This document shows, in pieces, positions 42,533 through 55,669 of a stretch of DNA of 64,000 bases. The notes beneath the pieces are model-generated. The model did no database searches, had not been told where the DNA came from, and saw nothing but the letters and a program-made list of their open reading frames with translations. The position numbers were made by a program, and so were the translations under genes. The stretch is from Hybos culiciformis (taxonomy: Eukaryota; Arthropoda; Insecta; Diptera; Hybotidae): positions 50,655,525-50,719,524 of the forward strand of contig OZ023273.1 in NCBI GenBank assembly GCA_964007475.1, in the 5' to 3' direction. Position 1 is the first letter of the stretch. Every line of letters starts with the position of its first letter.

Positions 42533-45500
42533 TTCGTGATCTGATGTCTGCTAAAGTGGTTATTTCTGGTTGATAATAACACTAGCTTGGGGCACTTTGT
42601 TGAGTTGCCAATTTTGTTTGTTGTGTCTTGTTTCGTTAACAATTTTGTTTTAAGATAACATGAAAATATTATTGAAAATGCATTGATTTATGTATGATTT
42701 TAGCAATGCATTTTTTTCTTTTTTTTCTTTTAAAATTCGTAAAAAAAGGTAAATGCAGTTCAATATTCTGCGTTAAAAAAAATTAATTTCTGACCTATAA
42801 AAAAAAATGCTTTGCTTCGCAAAAGTTAAAAGTCAGATTTTTTTAGTTAAAATTATATTGATTTTATTAGGTATATCAAAACAAATTTATACAGGGTTTT
42901 CACCGTAACAATTTTTATTAAATCACCGTAACAATTTTTATTAAAAATTAATGCACAAAAAATTTTTTTTTAAATAATATATGGGTTAAGAATAAATTTT
43001 AGTTATTGAAAATATTTAAAAATAAAGGAAAATTTTTATAAATCTCGTAGTTGTTGGTACATCGTTTTTAATTTTTGCTAGTTTACGCCTACGGGCCTAC
43101 GTCATAAAACAAATATAACTTAAGTCAACCTACAAAAAAGAATCGAGGATAACGAAATGTATATAATACAATTCTATACTCAACAATATAATAAAATCCT
43201 AAATATTCTTTTTATGTTAAATTATTTAAATGAAAAATTTATATATTCTACCAGGTTGTCAAAGGATTCAATAAATTTTTTTACTAAACGTATGAAATTA
43301 CAGTCATAAATGCGGTTAGAAAATAAAACCAACCTGATACTTATATGAACACAAAAAGCGTAAAGTCATAGAAAGATTCTTTTTCAGGAATTTAAGTACC
43401 TACTTAATTTTCTGTTTTTTTTTTTTTTATATTTTTTAATGAGTTGATTTGAATTTACCATTTAGTATTATTATAGGTATACTCAATGTATTTTATTTAT
43501 TGATAAATCGAATAAATTGAATATTTTTATCAACATTATTACATGCGTACATATGTGTAATTATGTTCTATTGTAGAATTATTGTTCGATTGATGATTTA
43601 AATATTATAATTTGGGCTAGATTCGATAATAATTTAAGATTTATATTCAAAACTCGATTCTTTCATTTTCGTAACGTATTTTTAAAATGTATTATATAAT
43701 TAATTAATTACTGTAAATGGAAGTAAAGTTACGATCATTTTTTATTCGGTAAAAGTTTATCATTTGAAAGTTAGCAAGAAAATGTAAGTTTTTCATTTAA
43801 TTGAAGAATTATATATATCTACATATGCTGTAAGATAATATAATTATAAGTCTATATTATTACTTGATATTATTAAAAGTTTTTTCAAATTCATATTGTA
43901 TACCTACACATTTCAAATTTCAGGTTTAAAAGTAAATAAATATTAGGATTACTAAATAATTGTGTTCAAAAATATATAATTACATATTTTATATTATATA
44001 TATTTTAAATAATGCATATTTTAAATTATAGATATTTTAAATTATACATATTTTTAAAATAAATAAATTTAAACCTATAATTGTGATTTGATTGAAAGTT
44101 ATATTTTATTTTTGTGTGATAATTTCATTGTTCAATAAAATTGACAAAACTATAGTTATAAAAATATTCTGGCAAAAAAAAACATTAAAATAACTGCGTT
44201 TCTTTTGCACCGAAATTCGTTTTTGCTGCTATTTTTCTTTAAGGATTTGTAGACGATTATTGCTTTGCAGTTGATTTTTTTTTTTGCTTTCAGGTAAAAC
44301 TAGTTACGATTTGGTTTCCGGAACATTGATTCTAAAATTTCTTTACCGCAGTAGCGCTGTGCTCAAGGTAGTACGAAAAACAAAATAGCAGTACGAAAAA
44401 CAAAACAGCAAAAACAATAATACATTAATACCGAATGATGTACAAAATTGTATTTTCGATCGTGTTTTATTTTATTTATTTTAAATTTATGCAACAGAAA
44501 TAAAATATAATTTTTATAAGTTTGATAAGATGAGTAAACTAAAAGTTATTTCTAACCAATGGTATTACAACTTTAAATGTAAATTATAATATTTATTAGA
44601 TACAATTTAAATAAAAAAAATATTATGGAGCTTTAGTTCAATTTAAAATTATTTTGTAAGATAATTTTATTAAAGAAATAAAACAATATTTTTTTAAATA
44701 AAAATATTTTATTTGAATTTGATTAATTACTTCAAAATTTCTATTAAATTTATCTTATCGAGAGATAAAAAAAATTTTAATATTGAAGAATTCATTATTT
44801 TGGATAGATACTTAAAAGGCCACTAGAGAACTCCAACGAAAAATAAAATTTTAAGTGTTTCAGTTTGAGTCATTTGAAAAATGTTTCATTGTTTGTTTTT
44901 ATTAATTTATCAGTAAATAAAGCTAAGATTAATTAATTTTTATGACATTTTGCGAGAATTCAATGTAACCACCTCTGATAAGAATTTTGTGAGAACGAAC
45001 TGGAAAAATAATAAAAGAAAATCTAATTAGTGAACATAAAAATCAATAACATCTGTAATGCAATCATAACTTTTATTTATTATTATTTTAGTCTTCAAAT
45101 TTAAAAAAAAATTACAATTTCAATATTGTGTTAAATTAATTTAAATTATTCATATACGTAAGAGTTATAATTAAGTTAATTCATTAAATCTCTAATCCAA
45201 TGCAATCATTATTGTATATTTAAAATTATTTAATTTAATTTTAATTGGACTTGACAAATTAACAATCCCATAATTATTTTCTGGATAAATTTCACCTGTC
45301 TATAAAATTAATCCCCTCTGAGATTTAAATAATTACATAATATTATATATTACATAGATATTATATATTTGTATATAAAGATAATTATAGCTGAATAGCT
45401 ATAAAAATTAATATAGTTCTACCAATAATATTATATTTTTGAGAACCCTATGTTTACTTGCCGGAACATTTCATTTCATCTCTAAGGATCAAGGCGTAAA

Positions 45501-46263
45501 TAAAGTAATTTTAATACTTGTCGATCTTAACATTGTAAATATGAAGTGTTATCTTTTCATCTCAAGCTTAATCATAAGTTTTAAATTGTAAATAGAAGTA
45601 CATTCTAATTTAAAATTACTGCAGTATAATGGTATAGTAGTAAAATTTTTACCACAGTCAAAATTTACATTTCTTAGCGTATTTGTAAAAATATTGGAAT
45701 GAATATGACAATTCGATGAAATGTACCTATAGGAAAAAAGTTATATGTATGAACTCAACTTAAATTAAAGTAAATTTTCCTTTTGTTAAAATTGATGTTC
45801 TTATTTTTGATTCTTTTATTTAATTGGAAAAATATTTTATTATATGTTAAAATACTGGAAATAGGGTAAATTATTCTTAAAGTTCTTCGTATTGATATAA
45901 TTTTTATTTATTATTTGCTAATTGTTGGTTTCACAATTTACTTGATGTTTACATTCTTAATAAAATGTAATTCTTATCATAAAAATTAAATCAATTAAAA
46001 AATAATAATATAATGTTTGCTTGAACTTATGGTCGTAGAGTAAAAAGCAGTAGAAGAAGGAGGCAATAGAATACTTTGAAAAATACAAAAAATATTTTAA
46101 TAGTATAACCGTATTTATAATTCAAATAAAAGGTACATAATTACTGTGTAACTGTATGAATATAATTGTATTTAACTTGTTCTTAAATCAATTAGAAAAT
46201 AGAAAAGATCTAGAACAAAAAATGGTAATAAATAAAACTACTTATTTCCTAATGATTCTAGGC
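42533..46263. other. AT-rich non-coding stretch
   Basis: No gene is supported in this 3.7 kb. Local items are a 27-bp duplication with caccgtaacaatttttatta (42900-42955), a stretch similar to 2868-2950 at 44252-44370, and a doubled cagtacgaaaaacaaaa unit at 44368-44405. Confidence 0.5.
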
Positions 46264-46552
46264 CAAGCAATTCATCGCCAGCAATTCATCGCCAGCAATT
46301 CATCGCCAAGCAATTCATCGCCAAGCAATTCATCGCCAGTAATTCATCGCCAGTAATTCATCGCCAGTAATTCATCGCCAGTAATTCATCGCCAGCAATT
46401 CATCGCCAGCAATTCATCGCCAGCAATTCATCGCCAGCAATTTATCGCCAGCAATTCATCGCCAGCAACTCATCGCCAGGAATTCATCGCCAGGAATTCA
46501 TCGCCAGCAATTCATCGCCAAGCAATCCATCACCAGCAATTCATCGCCGCCG
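46264..46552. repeat. 14/15-bp minisatellite AATTCATCGCCAGC
   Basis: About 20 units with variants in the two bases before AATTCATC (gc, gt, gg, agc). It ends against gccgccggcgattttt, which contains the inverse word of the repeat (atcgcc/ggcgat). Confidence 0.95.
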
Positions 46553-46612
46553 GCGATTTTTCCACCAGGTTTTACTATTTCTTTGTTAGCATCAAAGTAT
46601 AAAAACAGCGGT

Positions 46613-47095
46613 AGAAATATTTTTAATGTGCATGTGTTCGGTAAGTTGTATTTACATTCGCAAATTTAGCTCGCTAAATGATCCATTACATGCATCGATA
46701 CACATGCAATTATAGGGAAATGTAAATTGTATTTACATTTTTCTGTGATGTAAATTGTATTTTCCCTATATTGTATTTACTTACTTCATTTTCAACTGCG
46801 TAATACTATAAACAAAAATAATATCTCCCACACTCACAATATTTCCTTTTTTTCCTTTTATCTCTAAAAGAAAGAGAAATTAAAGGATAATTAACGTGGG
46901 AAAATTCCCCTTTCTTCTTTTATCTGTAATAGAAAGAGAAATTAAAGGATAATTAATGTGGAGAAATTCCCTTTTCTTCTCGTGATATAAATATGACTCG
47001 TGTCTATGTGTTTGTGTGTATACACAACTCGCAATTAATAACAAATTTTCATAACATGTATTGTAATCTACTATTAATATTATAATTGAAAATAA
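46613..47095 (+). repeat. Approximately 1-kb dispersed repeat, copy 1 (internally shortened)
   Basis: The left part (ttttaatgtgcatgtgttcgg ... tccattacatgcat) and the right part (gtgtatacacaactcgcaat ... acaaattttcataacatg) match copies 2 and 3. The middle is different and includes two near-identical blocks with aaagagaaattaaaggataa (46862-46975). Confidence 0.75.
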
Positions 47096-47350
47096 AATTT
47101 TATTAAATTAAAACAAGATATAAATTCAAGAATTATTTTTTTTTAATTTTCGAAATTTACATAAATATAACGATGAAAACTTTACGATTTCCCTCACTAG
47201 TTCCAGGGATTTAATTAATACAAAAAAAATTAAAGAACTAAATTTTTCAATTATCTTTGCGAAAATCGAAATTTAAACATATTCGACCGAACGGATTTTT
47301 GTTGAAATATTTAAAACATTAGAAACAAAAATTTTGAAATTAAATTATTG

Positions 47351-48225
47351 TAAGGGAGAAGGCTGGGTTGTGGGTCGGGTTTTGTTTTTGGCCTATAATT
47401 CATAAATTATCAAAATAAAGTATGTAGTGTTATACATTGTTGGAAAGGTTATGTTCTTAGTCAAAAAATGTTCTGACCATTTTTGTGAGCACGTGAAAAA
47501 AATGTAAAAAGAAATGTGGCTGGATTGTGGGTCACCTAGAAAACCCTCATTAAAATGGAAAAATATGAAGTAAAACCTCAGTATATATCAAAAATATTAA
47601 TTTTTATTGATTTTAGAATCTTTCAATGGCAAAAATAATTTCCAAAAGTGACAATTTTCAATCATTATCATCAATTGAAAAAAGTAGATTTTTGGGAGTT
47701 CATTTGTCTGTTTCGGTAAAAACATGACTAACAATAGAAAAATATTCATTACAACACTGGTCAAATCATAAAAAAAAAAACACTTAGCACTGACAAAACT
47801 AACAATATTTGACACTTATATACGCTGTATATGCTGCACAGTGGAAAAAAGGTGACCCACAACCCAGCCAATTGCTGACCCACAATTATTACGTCATTTG
47901 CAAGACGACGAGAAAAAAATTTTCCACTCGTATATCATCTTAATGTCATTCCAATTCGAAAAATATATGATTTTAACTAAACGTTAATGCATTCAACTCA
48001 CCGTTTACAATTCATTCACTCAACAAAATGGTACTTTGAAAAAATCTTAAAATCACTTTTTTTATCGATTTTCACAAATGGTGTATGTAGCTTGTAGAAG
48101 CAATACGTTCATTCACTTCGGTGTTCTCTTAAAAACTACCTTGTGTCAAAACCAAAATTTGACAGTAGTTAGATCCGCCATTTTTACTTTTCATGACAGA
48201 ACCCACAACCCAGTCCTCTCCCCTA
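47351..48225. mobile_element. TIR element with GGGTTGTGGGTC motifs
   Basis: TAAGGGAGAAGGCTGGGTTG at 47351 and its approximate inverse ending at 48225 (acccacaacccagtcctctc) enclose 875 bases. The words gtgggtc/gacccac with gctgggttgtg recur at 47520-47540 and 47850-47890, giving four sites arranged symmetrically. No ORF is convincing and no target duplication is clear. Confidence 0.6.
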
Positions 48226-48425
48226 TAAAAGTCCATAAGTGTATGTTTTATTTGCGAACTATTTTCATTATTATTTACAAATATTTTGAAAATAATATTT
48301 TTTAAATTAAAAAAAGAACTTTATTACCACTTAATTTAAAAGTACTTACAAAATATTCAAATGCAATAAGTACATTGTAGACAACATTGTTAATTTAAAA
48401 AAAAGAAAGAAATATAATTTTATTA

Positions 48426-49342
48426 AATATATTTTAATGTGCATGTGTTCGGTAATTTGTATTTACAATCGCAAATTTAGCCTCGGTAAATGGTCCATTA
48501 CATGCATCAATACACATGCAATTATTCAATTAAGTAAATTTTATTTACATTTCCCTATAATGTAAATTGTATTTACATTTCCCTATATTGTATTTACTTA
48601 CTTCATTTTGAACTGCGTAATACTATAAACAAAAATAATACCACTCACACTCAAAAAATTTTAATACAGACAAATACCAAAAAAAAAGAAAAAAATTGCA
48701 AAAATACCTCTCACATGCATCATATCAATGTCAAATAAAGTTTAGATTATAATGCTAAAAATCCATATTTTCCCTCTGAGCTAATCTATATTTTCCCTCT
48801 AAGCAAAAAAAAAAACAAAAAAGAACCAATAAAAAAATACGCGGCTATTTTTTTTTTGTTTTCCTAAAAAGCGGCCAGTCGATCAGTCGATGAATTTTCT
48901 TAACATGTGTTTCAATCTACTATTTTTAAAGGATCTTCGAACCTCTACTACTAAATTTTTAAGCGAGTGTGGTTGGATTTTAGTACAAAATTTTAAACCA
49001 CACTTCAAAAATTGCACTTATTTTATTCAAAAAAACAAAATGAATAAAAATAGCACAATGGTAACCTTGAAAGTATGGAACAAAAATAATTGTCTGGCAT
49101 TATAAAGTTTGCTGTCAATTGTCAAATGTCAAGTAAGATTTTTTTTTTTCTTTTATCAACAAATGAGGAAGATGGCAGCAACAAGGAGGATAAAATGTAT
49201 TGTAAATTATTATGATTTTAATTCAATTTTATTTTTAATTAAAAAAAAAAATAATTATAAAATTATTATTATTTTTTTAATAATTAAAAATAAAATTAAA
49301 TATAATTTAAGAAGATCAGCTAATTCCTAAAATAATAAAAAA
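48426..49342 (+). repeat. Approximately 1-kb dispersed repeat, copy 2, left part
   Basis: Matches copy 3 from ttttaatgtgcatgtgttcgg onwards, including gtgtggttggattttagtac and atggcagcaacaaggag. It is interrupted at about 49342 by the composite repeat copy B and resumes at 50475. Conservation at the nucleotide level extends across apparent frames equally, so a protein here is unlikely. Confidence 0.8.
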
Positions 49343-49570
49343 ACACACGAAGCAGTCATAGAACTGCCGACAGAAGTTTATACTTAAAAGATTTATTAAA
49401 CTATGAAATAATAACAGTGGCTACAAATGATGGGCTGCTCAGTTATATTTTTATTTTAATTTACATTTTCTACTGAGCAGCCCATCGTTTGTAGCCACTG
49501 TTTATTTCATAGTTTAATAAATCTTTTAAGTATAAACTTCTGTCGGCAGTTCTATGACTGCTTCGTGTGT
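49343..49570. mobile_element. 228-bp near-perfect palindrome (hairpin MITE)
   Basis: ACACACGAAGCAGTCATAGA at 49343 is mirrored by the inverse ending at 49570, with arms of roughly 100 bases and an AT-rich centre (tattttaatttacatttt). Shorter relatives lie at 36683-36762 and 34631-37211. Confidence 0.93.
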
Positions 49571-50215
49571 TTTTTTGTACATTTTGCGTCGGCACAACCT
49601 AACCGTACCTCCCTGCCCAAAAATTTTTCGGCTGGTAATTTTAATTTCACCGGAGCTACCTATTTAAAAAAAAAAAAATGTTCGTATATTTTTCTCCGGC
49701 ACGACCTAACCGTAGCTCCCCACCCAAAATTTTTTTTTCAGGTAATATTAATTTGATCGGAGCTACCTATTTTGAAAAAAAAAATTTTCGTTTATTTTGC
49801 TCCGGCACGACCTAACCGTAGCTCCCACCCAAAAATATTTTTTCAGGTAATATTAATTTCACCGCAGCTACCTGTTTTGAAAAAAAAAAAAAAAAAATTT
49901 CTATATTTTGCTCCGTCACGACCTAACCGTAGCTCCTTGCCTAAAAATTTTTCGGCAGGTAATCTTAATTTCACCGGAGCTACCTATTTAAAAAAAAAAG
50001 TTCTTGTATATTTTGCGCCGGCACGACCTAATCGTAGATCCCTACCCAAAAATCTTTCGGCAGGTAATATTAATTTCACCGGAGCTACCTGTTTAAAAAA
50101 AAAAAAAATTCTTTGTATATTTTGTGCCGGCACGACCTAACCGTAGCTCCCTGCCCAAAAATTTTTCGGCAGGTATTCTTTATTTTAACGGAGCTACCTA
50201 TTTTGGAAAAAAAAA
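49571..50215. repeat. Tandem array of a 103-110-bp unit, six copies
   Basis: The word acctaaccgtagctcc recurs near 49597, 49706, 49809, 49919, 50027 and 50133. Each unit also holds cggcacg, ttcggcaggtaat and caccggagctacct. Frames open across it are artefacts of the repeat. Confidence 0.93.
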
Positions 50216-50474
50216 TTTAGTTTTAAACAATTTGTAAACGAAAGATTTTTAAAATTAATTTAAATTTAAATTTTTCGCGCCAAATTATTTTGTTTTTATA
50301 AATGACAAATGATTATTGAGTGGACCACTAATTTTTTTGATTATTGAAACTTAAAAAACCATGTCACTTCGAATTCGATTTCGAATGTCGAATGAGTAGA
50401 ATGAAAATGAATTTTTACCCCCTACAGAATTACTCAATTATATCATACAACGCGCCTAAAAAAGTATAAACTTC

Positions 50475-50905
50475 AAAAAAATTAATAATTTTTCCCAAAA
50501 AAAATTTTTTTTTGGAAAATTACTAATTTTTTTTTTAATATTTTAGGAATTAGCTGATCTTAAATCATCCGGTTTGAAATCATTTCGAGAAATAAATTTA
50601 GTTCCGTAGTTAATTAAATTTTATTTCCTTGCTTCATTTTGAACTTTTTTGTTGATTTTTTTCATTGTAAATGTATTGTTTGCAACTACCTCCCCATGCA
50701 CATTAAAGCAGTATACAAAACATATTAATAAAATTTGTTATACAGCTCGTTGTATATATACCTACACAAAAACACATAGGCACTCGTCAATATTATGTCA
50801 GTCGACCTTCGGTCTCGTGATATAAGTATTGTCTATGTGTTTTTGTGTATATATACAACTCGTTAATAACAAATTTTCTTAATATGTGTTGTAATCTACT
50901 ATTAC
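50475..50905 (+). repeat. Approximately 1-kb dispersed repeat, copy 2, right part
   Basis: Resumes after the composite insertion with ttttaggaattagctgatct, then cccatgcacattaaagcag, the inverse of the copy's own start. An inverted repeat of gttatacagctcgttgtat and tatatacaactcgttaata follows, all as in copy 3. Confidence 0.8.
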
Positions 50906-51233
50906 TTTGTTTAATTTTTTGATAATAAATTAAAACAAAAATATGCCTACACAAAGTCGATTGAATGCTTTTTTTGTATTATTTTAGAAACTTTATTCAT
51001 ACTTGGTAAATGGTAATTAAAAAGGATGTTGACCTGATTAAAAACAAAAAAATATGACCATACCACATACCACATAAAAAATAAAATGCAATATTTAATT
51101 AAATAAAAGGAAAACAAAACAAAAGAAGTATTTATTTTTTTAAAATCAAATTAACAAAATATTTACAAATTTTGCCTTTCGTTGTGAATTTAATTTGAAA
51201 AAGAAACATAACAAGAAAAACCTGTTCGTAATA

Positions 51234-52275
51234 AATATTTTAATGTGCATGTGTTCGGTAAATTGTATTTACAATCGTAAATTTAGGTCAGTAAATGGTC
51301 TATTACATGCATCAATACACATGCAATTATTCACTTAAGTAAATTTTATTTACATTTCCCTATTAAATAAATTGTATTTGATTACTTCATTTTGAACTGC
51401 GTAATACTATAACCAAAAATAATATCACTCAAACTCACAATATTTTCATTACAGACAAATACCAAAAAAAAAAAAAAAAAATTGCAATGCGGTGAGTGTG
51501 GTTGGATTTTAGTACAAAAATTTAAACCACACTTCGAAAATTGCACTTATTTTATTCAAAAAAACAAAATGAATAAAAATAGAACAATGGTAACCTTGAA
51601 AGTCTGGCATTATAAAGAAAGCTTGATGTCAATTGTTAAGAATTTATTTTTTTCTTTTGTCAACGAGAAAAATGGCAGCAACAAGGAGATTACAAAAGGT
51701 AAAATTAAATTTTAATTATAAAATAAAATAATTATAATTTTAATTTTAATTTTAATTTAATTTTAATTATAAAAAAAAATAATTATAAAATTAAATAAAA
51801 TTTAATAAGATCAGCTAATTCCTTAAATAATAAAAAAAAAAAAAGTAATTTTGCCAAAAAAAAATTATTCGATTTTTTTTTTCCAAAATAATTTGTCAAT
51901 TGCAAAAAAAAAATCGAATAATTTTTTTTTGGAAAAATTACTAATTTTTTGTTTATTATTTTAGGAATTAGCTGATCTTAAATCATCCGGTTTGAAATCA
52001 TTTCGAGAAATAAATTTACTTCCGCATTAATCAAATTTTATTTCCTTGCTTCATTTTGAACTTTTTTGTTTATTTTTTTCATTGCAAATGTATTGATTTC
52101 AACTACCTCTCCCATGCACATTAAAGCAGTATACAAAACATGTTAATAAAATTTGTTATACAGCTCGTTGTGTATATACACAAAAACACATGCACACTTG
52201 TCAATATTATTTTTGTCTTTTTGTGTATATACACAACTCGTTGTAATAACAAATTTTCTTAACATGTGTTCTACT
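51234..52275 (+). repeat. Approximately 1-kb dispersed repeat, copy 3 (uninterrupted)
   Basis: Its ends include ttttaatgtgcatgtg (51238) and the inverse catgcacattaaa (about 52116). The outer hairpin has tacagctcgttgtgtatata and its inverse up to 52275. It serves as the empty site for the insertion in copy 2. No TE coding sequence is present. Confidence 0.8.
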
Positions 52276-53546
52276 ATTAAACATTCTTCCCCTTTTTCAA
52301 TATTATTTTTTAATTTTGTATATTAAATAAATTTAAATTAAATATTATTATACCCAAACTTTTACGGCGAAAATTTAAACTGCATTGTAAAATATTTAAT
52401 CAATTTGTTCCAAATTAAAGTTTTACTTTCTACATTTTGGTATATTTTTGACCATTACATTTACTACAGATACTACAGATACACTATGTGTACGAAATAA
52501 TTTTCATTTGCAGATTTTGTTATATCGAACATTAAAGTTACATTTATTTATATACTGCCAATTGTTTATTCTGTAACATAACCATGGTTCCGATTAAAAT
52601 TTTTTAATATCTGTACCAAACTAGTACATATTTCAATATTTCAAAGTTCTTTTAAAAATATAAATTTTGACTTAGTGGCAATTTAAAATTTCAACTGCTT
52701 TAATATTCTCTATAAATTTAATTACAATACATCCTTTAAATATTGAAATTTTAATATGCTTGAGCATTATATATTTGAATATATACTATATTACATTCAT
52801 TATATTTGATAAGGATATTTTGTATTGATTTTAAAATATTATTAAAAAAAAATAACACAAGAGAATTAAATGTCAAAGCTAAATAAAGTAATTTAAGTCA
52901 TATTAAGTCATACTATGTATAGAAACAATTTCAAACCCTTAAATTTATTTTAATATATAATTTAGTTTAAAGATACTGTTCATTGGACACAACAGAACGA
53001 CACAGTTCGCAAAACCATTTCCTCAGAATTTTAGTAATTATTCTTGTGTAGCAGAAAAGCAATTTGGAAAATCAGAAATAGCCAAATACAGCATTTGTTT
53101 AAGACACTTCCAATCAATTAGTATAAAGTATAAAAATTCATGCCAGATCTCAATTGATGCAATGGATAAAAAAGATAAAAAAATATATTTACCTACCTAT
53201 ATTTTGTCACATAAAAGCGTGACTATACAACATTAAATTAAATTGAATATGACGAAAAAGAAACTATCTATTTGATAAAAAATTTATTAGTAATTTTTAT
53301 TTTATGGTTTTATGAAAAAATTTGTTATTTGAAAATAAAAGATACAAAGAAATGAGTACCTATCAAACTATCAAGAGCACTCAAAACAGAAAATACGTTT
53401 TAATCATAACTAAATATGAAAATAAAACAAGAAACTTTTTACTACCTTGTTTAAGGGTTACGTACCTATACATAAATTGTGTTGCACATGTTCTAACATA
53501 ATGTATATGTTATGTACAGTACTGTTCGACAATTATATTTATATAG
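52276..53546. other. AT-rich non-coding stretch
   Basis: No gene, RNA or transposon end is supported. The sequence is AT-rich throughout and has no obvious internal repeats. Confidence 0.5.
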
Positions 53547-54359
53547 TACTAGCTGTACCCGAACACACGTTTGAAGTGAAATTTTTGTTGTCAGATTGAT
53601 GCAGTATAATTGCAGTCATAGTGAAAAACACAGTATCTACCAAAATCAAAAAAATTTAGTTATTGATGGCATTGGATAGCAAAAATCACAAACTTTTGAA
53701 TACAAAAAAAAATTGGCCAAAAAAATTTTGAAAATCGACGCAAAATTTCAAAAAAGTTTTTTTGATTATAAAATGCGTTAAATATTTTGTTAAATTATAA
53801 AATTTGCCATCATGTATTTTTAATAATGAAAAAATGCAGTATATCTATACGGAAATACTGCTTTTATTTACTACAAAATATACTGAATGAAGAATATTAA
53901 AAGAAAGAGAATAAAACAGTATGTTTAACAAACTTTAAATAGTTTTTTCTCGTATTAGGTTTTTATGTAGATACTGTTTTTTTAACTATTACTGCAGTAT
54001 AGGAGCTAGTTATTTTATAAATTTGGGAAAATATCTAAAAGAATTAATAATTATCATTTCTACTTATTCAATACTTAAATTGTATGAAATCGAATGATAT
54101 CCTTCCCTTAAACAGGTTTCCAAATGAACCATTTCCTCTTTTTATGAATCATTTAGATTGAAATCGGAAGAACTTTTGCAGTCAGTCCTCCTCGGAAGGG
54201 ATTTCTGACTAAGGTGCCATTCAAATTTTAAAATAGCCTATAACGACCCCGAGACAAAGAGACGGTGTAGTTATTAGTAATAAAGAAATTGATTTCTATA
54301 TATTCGAAGAGACCCCCTAAAAATAGGGTGCCAAGTTTTTTGTTACGAAATTCGTGTGT

Positions 54360-55065
54360 TTAATCATTTTTATGTACCAAATTTAAATGAAATCGGACAA
54401 AATTTTGAAGTCCTCCCCTAGGGTAATAATTTCCTCTTTTTATGTGTCAAATTTGAATGAAATCGGACGAACTTTTGAAGTCCGCCCTCTGGGGAGGTCG
54501 CTGAGTAGGAGGTCAACAAATTTTTTGTTACGAAATTTGTGTGAATTCAGTTCCTCTTTTTACATACCAAATTTGAATGAAATCGGACGAACTTTTAAAG
54601 TCCGCCCCGAGGGGAGGTCCGTGGGTAGGAGGTCCCTGGGTAGGAGGTCAACAAATTGTTTGTTAAGAAATTTGTGTGTAATCATTTCCTCTTTTTACGT
54701 ACCAAATTTGAATGAAATCGGACGAACTTTTAAAGTCCGCCCCCAGGGAGGTCCCTGGGTAGAAGGTCGCTGGGTAGGTGGTCCCTGGGTAGGATGTCAA
54801 CAAATTTTTTGTTACGAAATTTGTGTGAATTCAGTTCCTCTTTTTACATACCAAATTTGAATGAAATCGGACGAACTTTTAAAGTCCGCCTCGAGGGGAG
54901 GTCCGTGGGTAGGAGGTCCGTGGGTAGGAGGTCCCTGGGTAGGGGGTCAACAAATTTTTTGTTAAGAAATTTGTGTGTAATCATTTCCTCTTTTTACGTA
55001 CCAAATTTGAATGAAATCGGACGAACTTTTGTAGTCCGCCCCTGGGGGAGGTCCCTGGGTAGGAA
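54360..55065. repeat. Tandem array, 119-150-bp units with internal 16-bp repeats
   Basis: Five units each read cctctttttacgtaccaaat, tgaatgaaatcggacgaact and gtccgcccc. Then come one to four copies of aggtccctgggtagga and finally caacaaattttttgttacg. Unit length differs mainly by the number of the 16-bp words, so there are two nested levels of repetition. Confidence 0.92.
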
Positions 55066-55379
55066 GCCAATCAAATTTTAAAATAGCCTATAACGACTCT
55101 CGACCTGACACAAAGACATAGTGTAAGTTTGAAAACGATCGGTTGAGTGGTTTAGGAGCCTATTCGAAACAGCCACGGTCCAAAATTTCAGTTTTTTTTT
55201 TTAAACTTAAAAGTTTCTATATAGTTCCACACCAATATAAGTTTAAGTTTTAAACTTTTTAGTCTATAATAAATAATTTAAACAAAAAAGAATAAATTTT
55301 AAACTGAAGATGTTTAACATAATGTGTTAAACGAAATAGTTTAAATTTTAAACTGAAGATTAAAAAATTAAAAAATTTA

Positions 55380-55500
55380 TTTAATTTTTTTTTTCTTTTT
55401 TTTTCTTTTTTTTTCTTTTTTTTTTCTCTTAACCCTTTCTTCGGGATTCGAACCTCGTTCTTTAGCATTTCATTCTACCACTCTACCTCTCGGCTACAGT
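55380..55500 (-). mobile_element. tRNA-derived SINE-like sequence (minus strand)
   Basis: On the minus strand it reads tagccgagaggtagagtgg (A-box region, 55481-55496) and ggttcgaatcc (B box, 55444-55454), then an A-rich tail interrupted by g (55380-55430). It is closely similar to the heads at 11069-11240. Confidence 0.7.
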
Positions 55501-55669
55501 ATTAAAATTATAAACGTGTACAAAATAGAAAAATAAATTATGTGTACCTGTGAAAGTTATTGACAAGTAAAAACCTTGCATCGTCATACAAAAAATGCAA
55601 GAATAGTAAAACCTTACATCGTTATACAAAAATACAAAAGAAAAATGTAAACTTTAGGGTTTTAAATTA

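Larger units (their letters stand above)
49343..50474 (-). mobile_element. Composite repeat, copy B
   Basis: It consists of a 228-bp palindrome (49343-49570), a six-unit tandem array (49571-50215) and a unique end (to 50474, aaagtataaacttc). This is the inverse layout of copy A at 35339-36768. Copy 3 of the 1-kb repeat at about 51835 shows the uninterrupted site. Confidence 0.82.

Noticed and set aside
48890..49105. Frame with GWILVQNFKPHFKNCTYFIQKNKMNK also present at 51482-51715
   Set aside because: Both lie in copies of the 1-kb repeat. Differences fall in all codon positions and indels occur between copies, so coding constraint is not indicated.
49565..50140. Open frames with repeated PNRSSLPKNFSAGN-like words
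   Set aside because: They follow the 103-110-bp tandem units and are interrupted according to A-run length; no independent coding evidence.
54387..55081. Open frames with repeated PNLNEIGRTFKVRP words
   Set aside because: They translate the tandem array of the dispersed repeat; frame changes with unit length.
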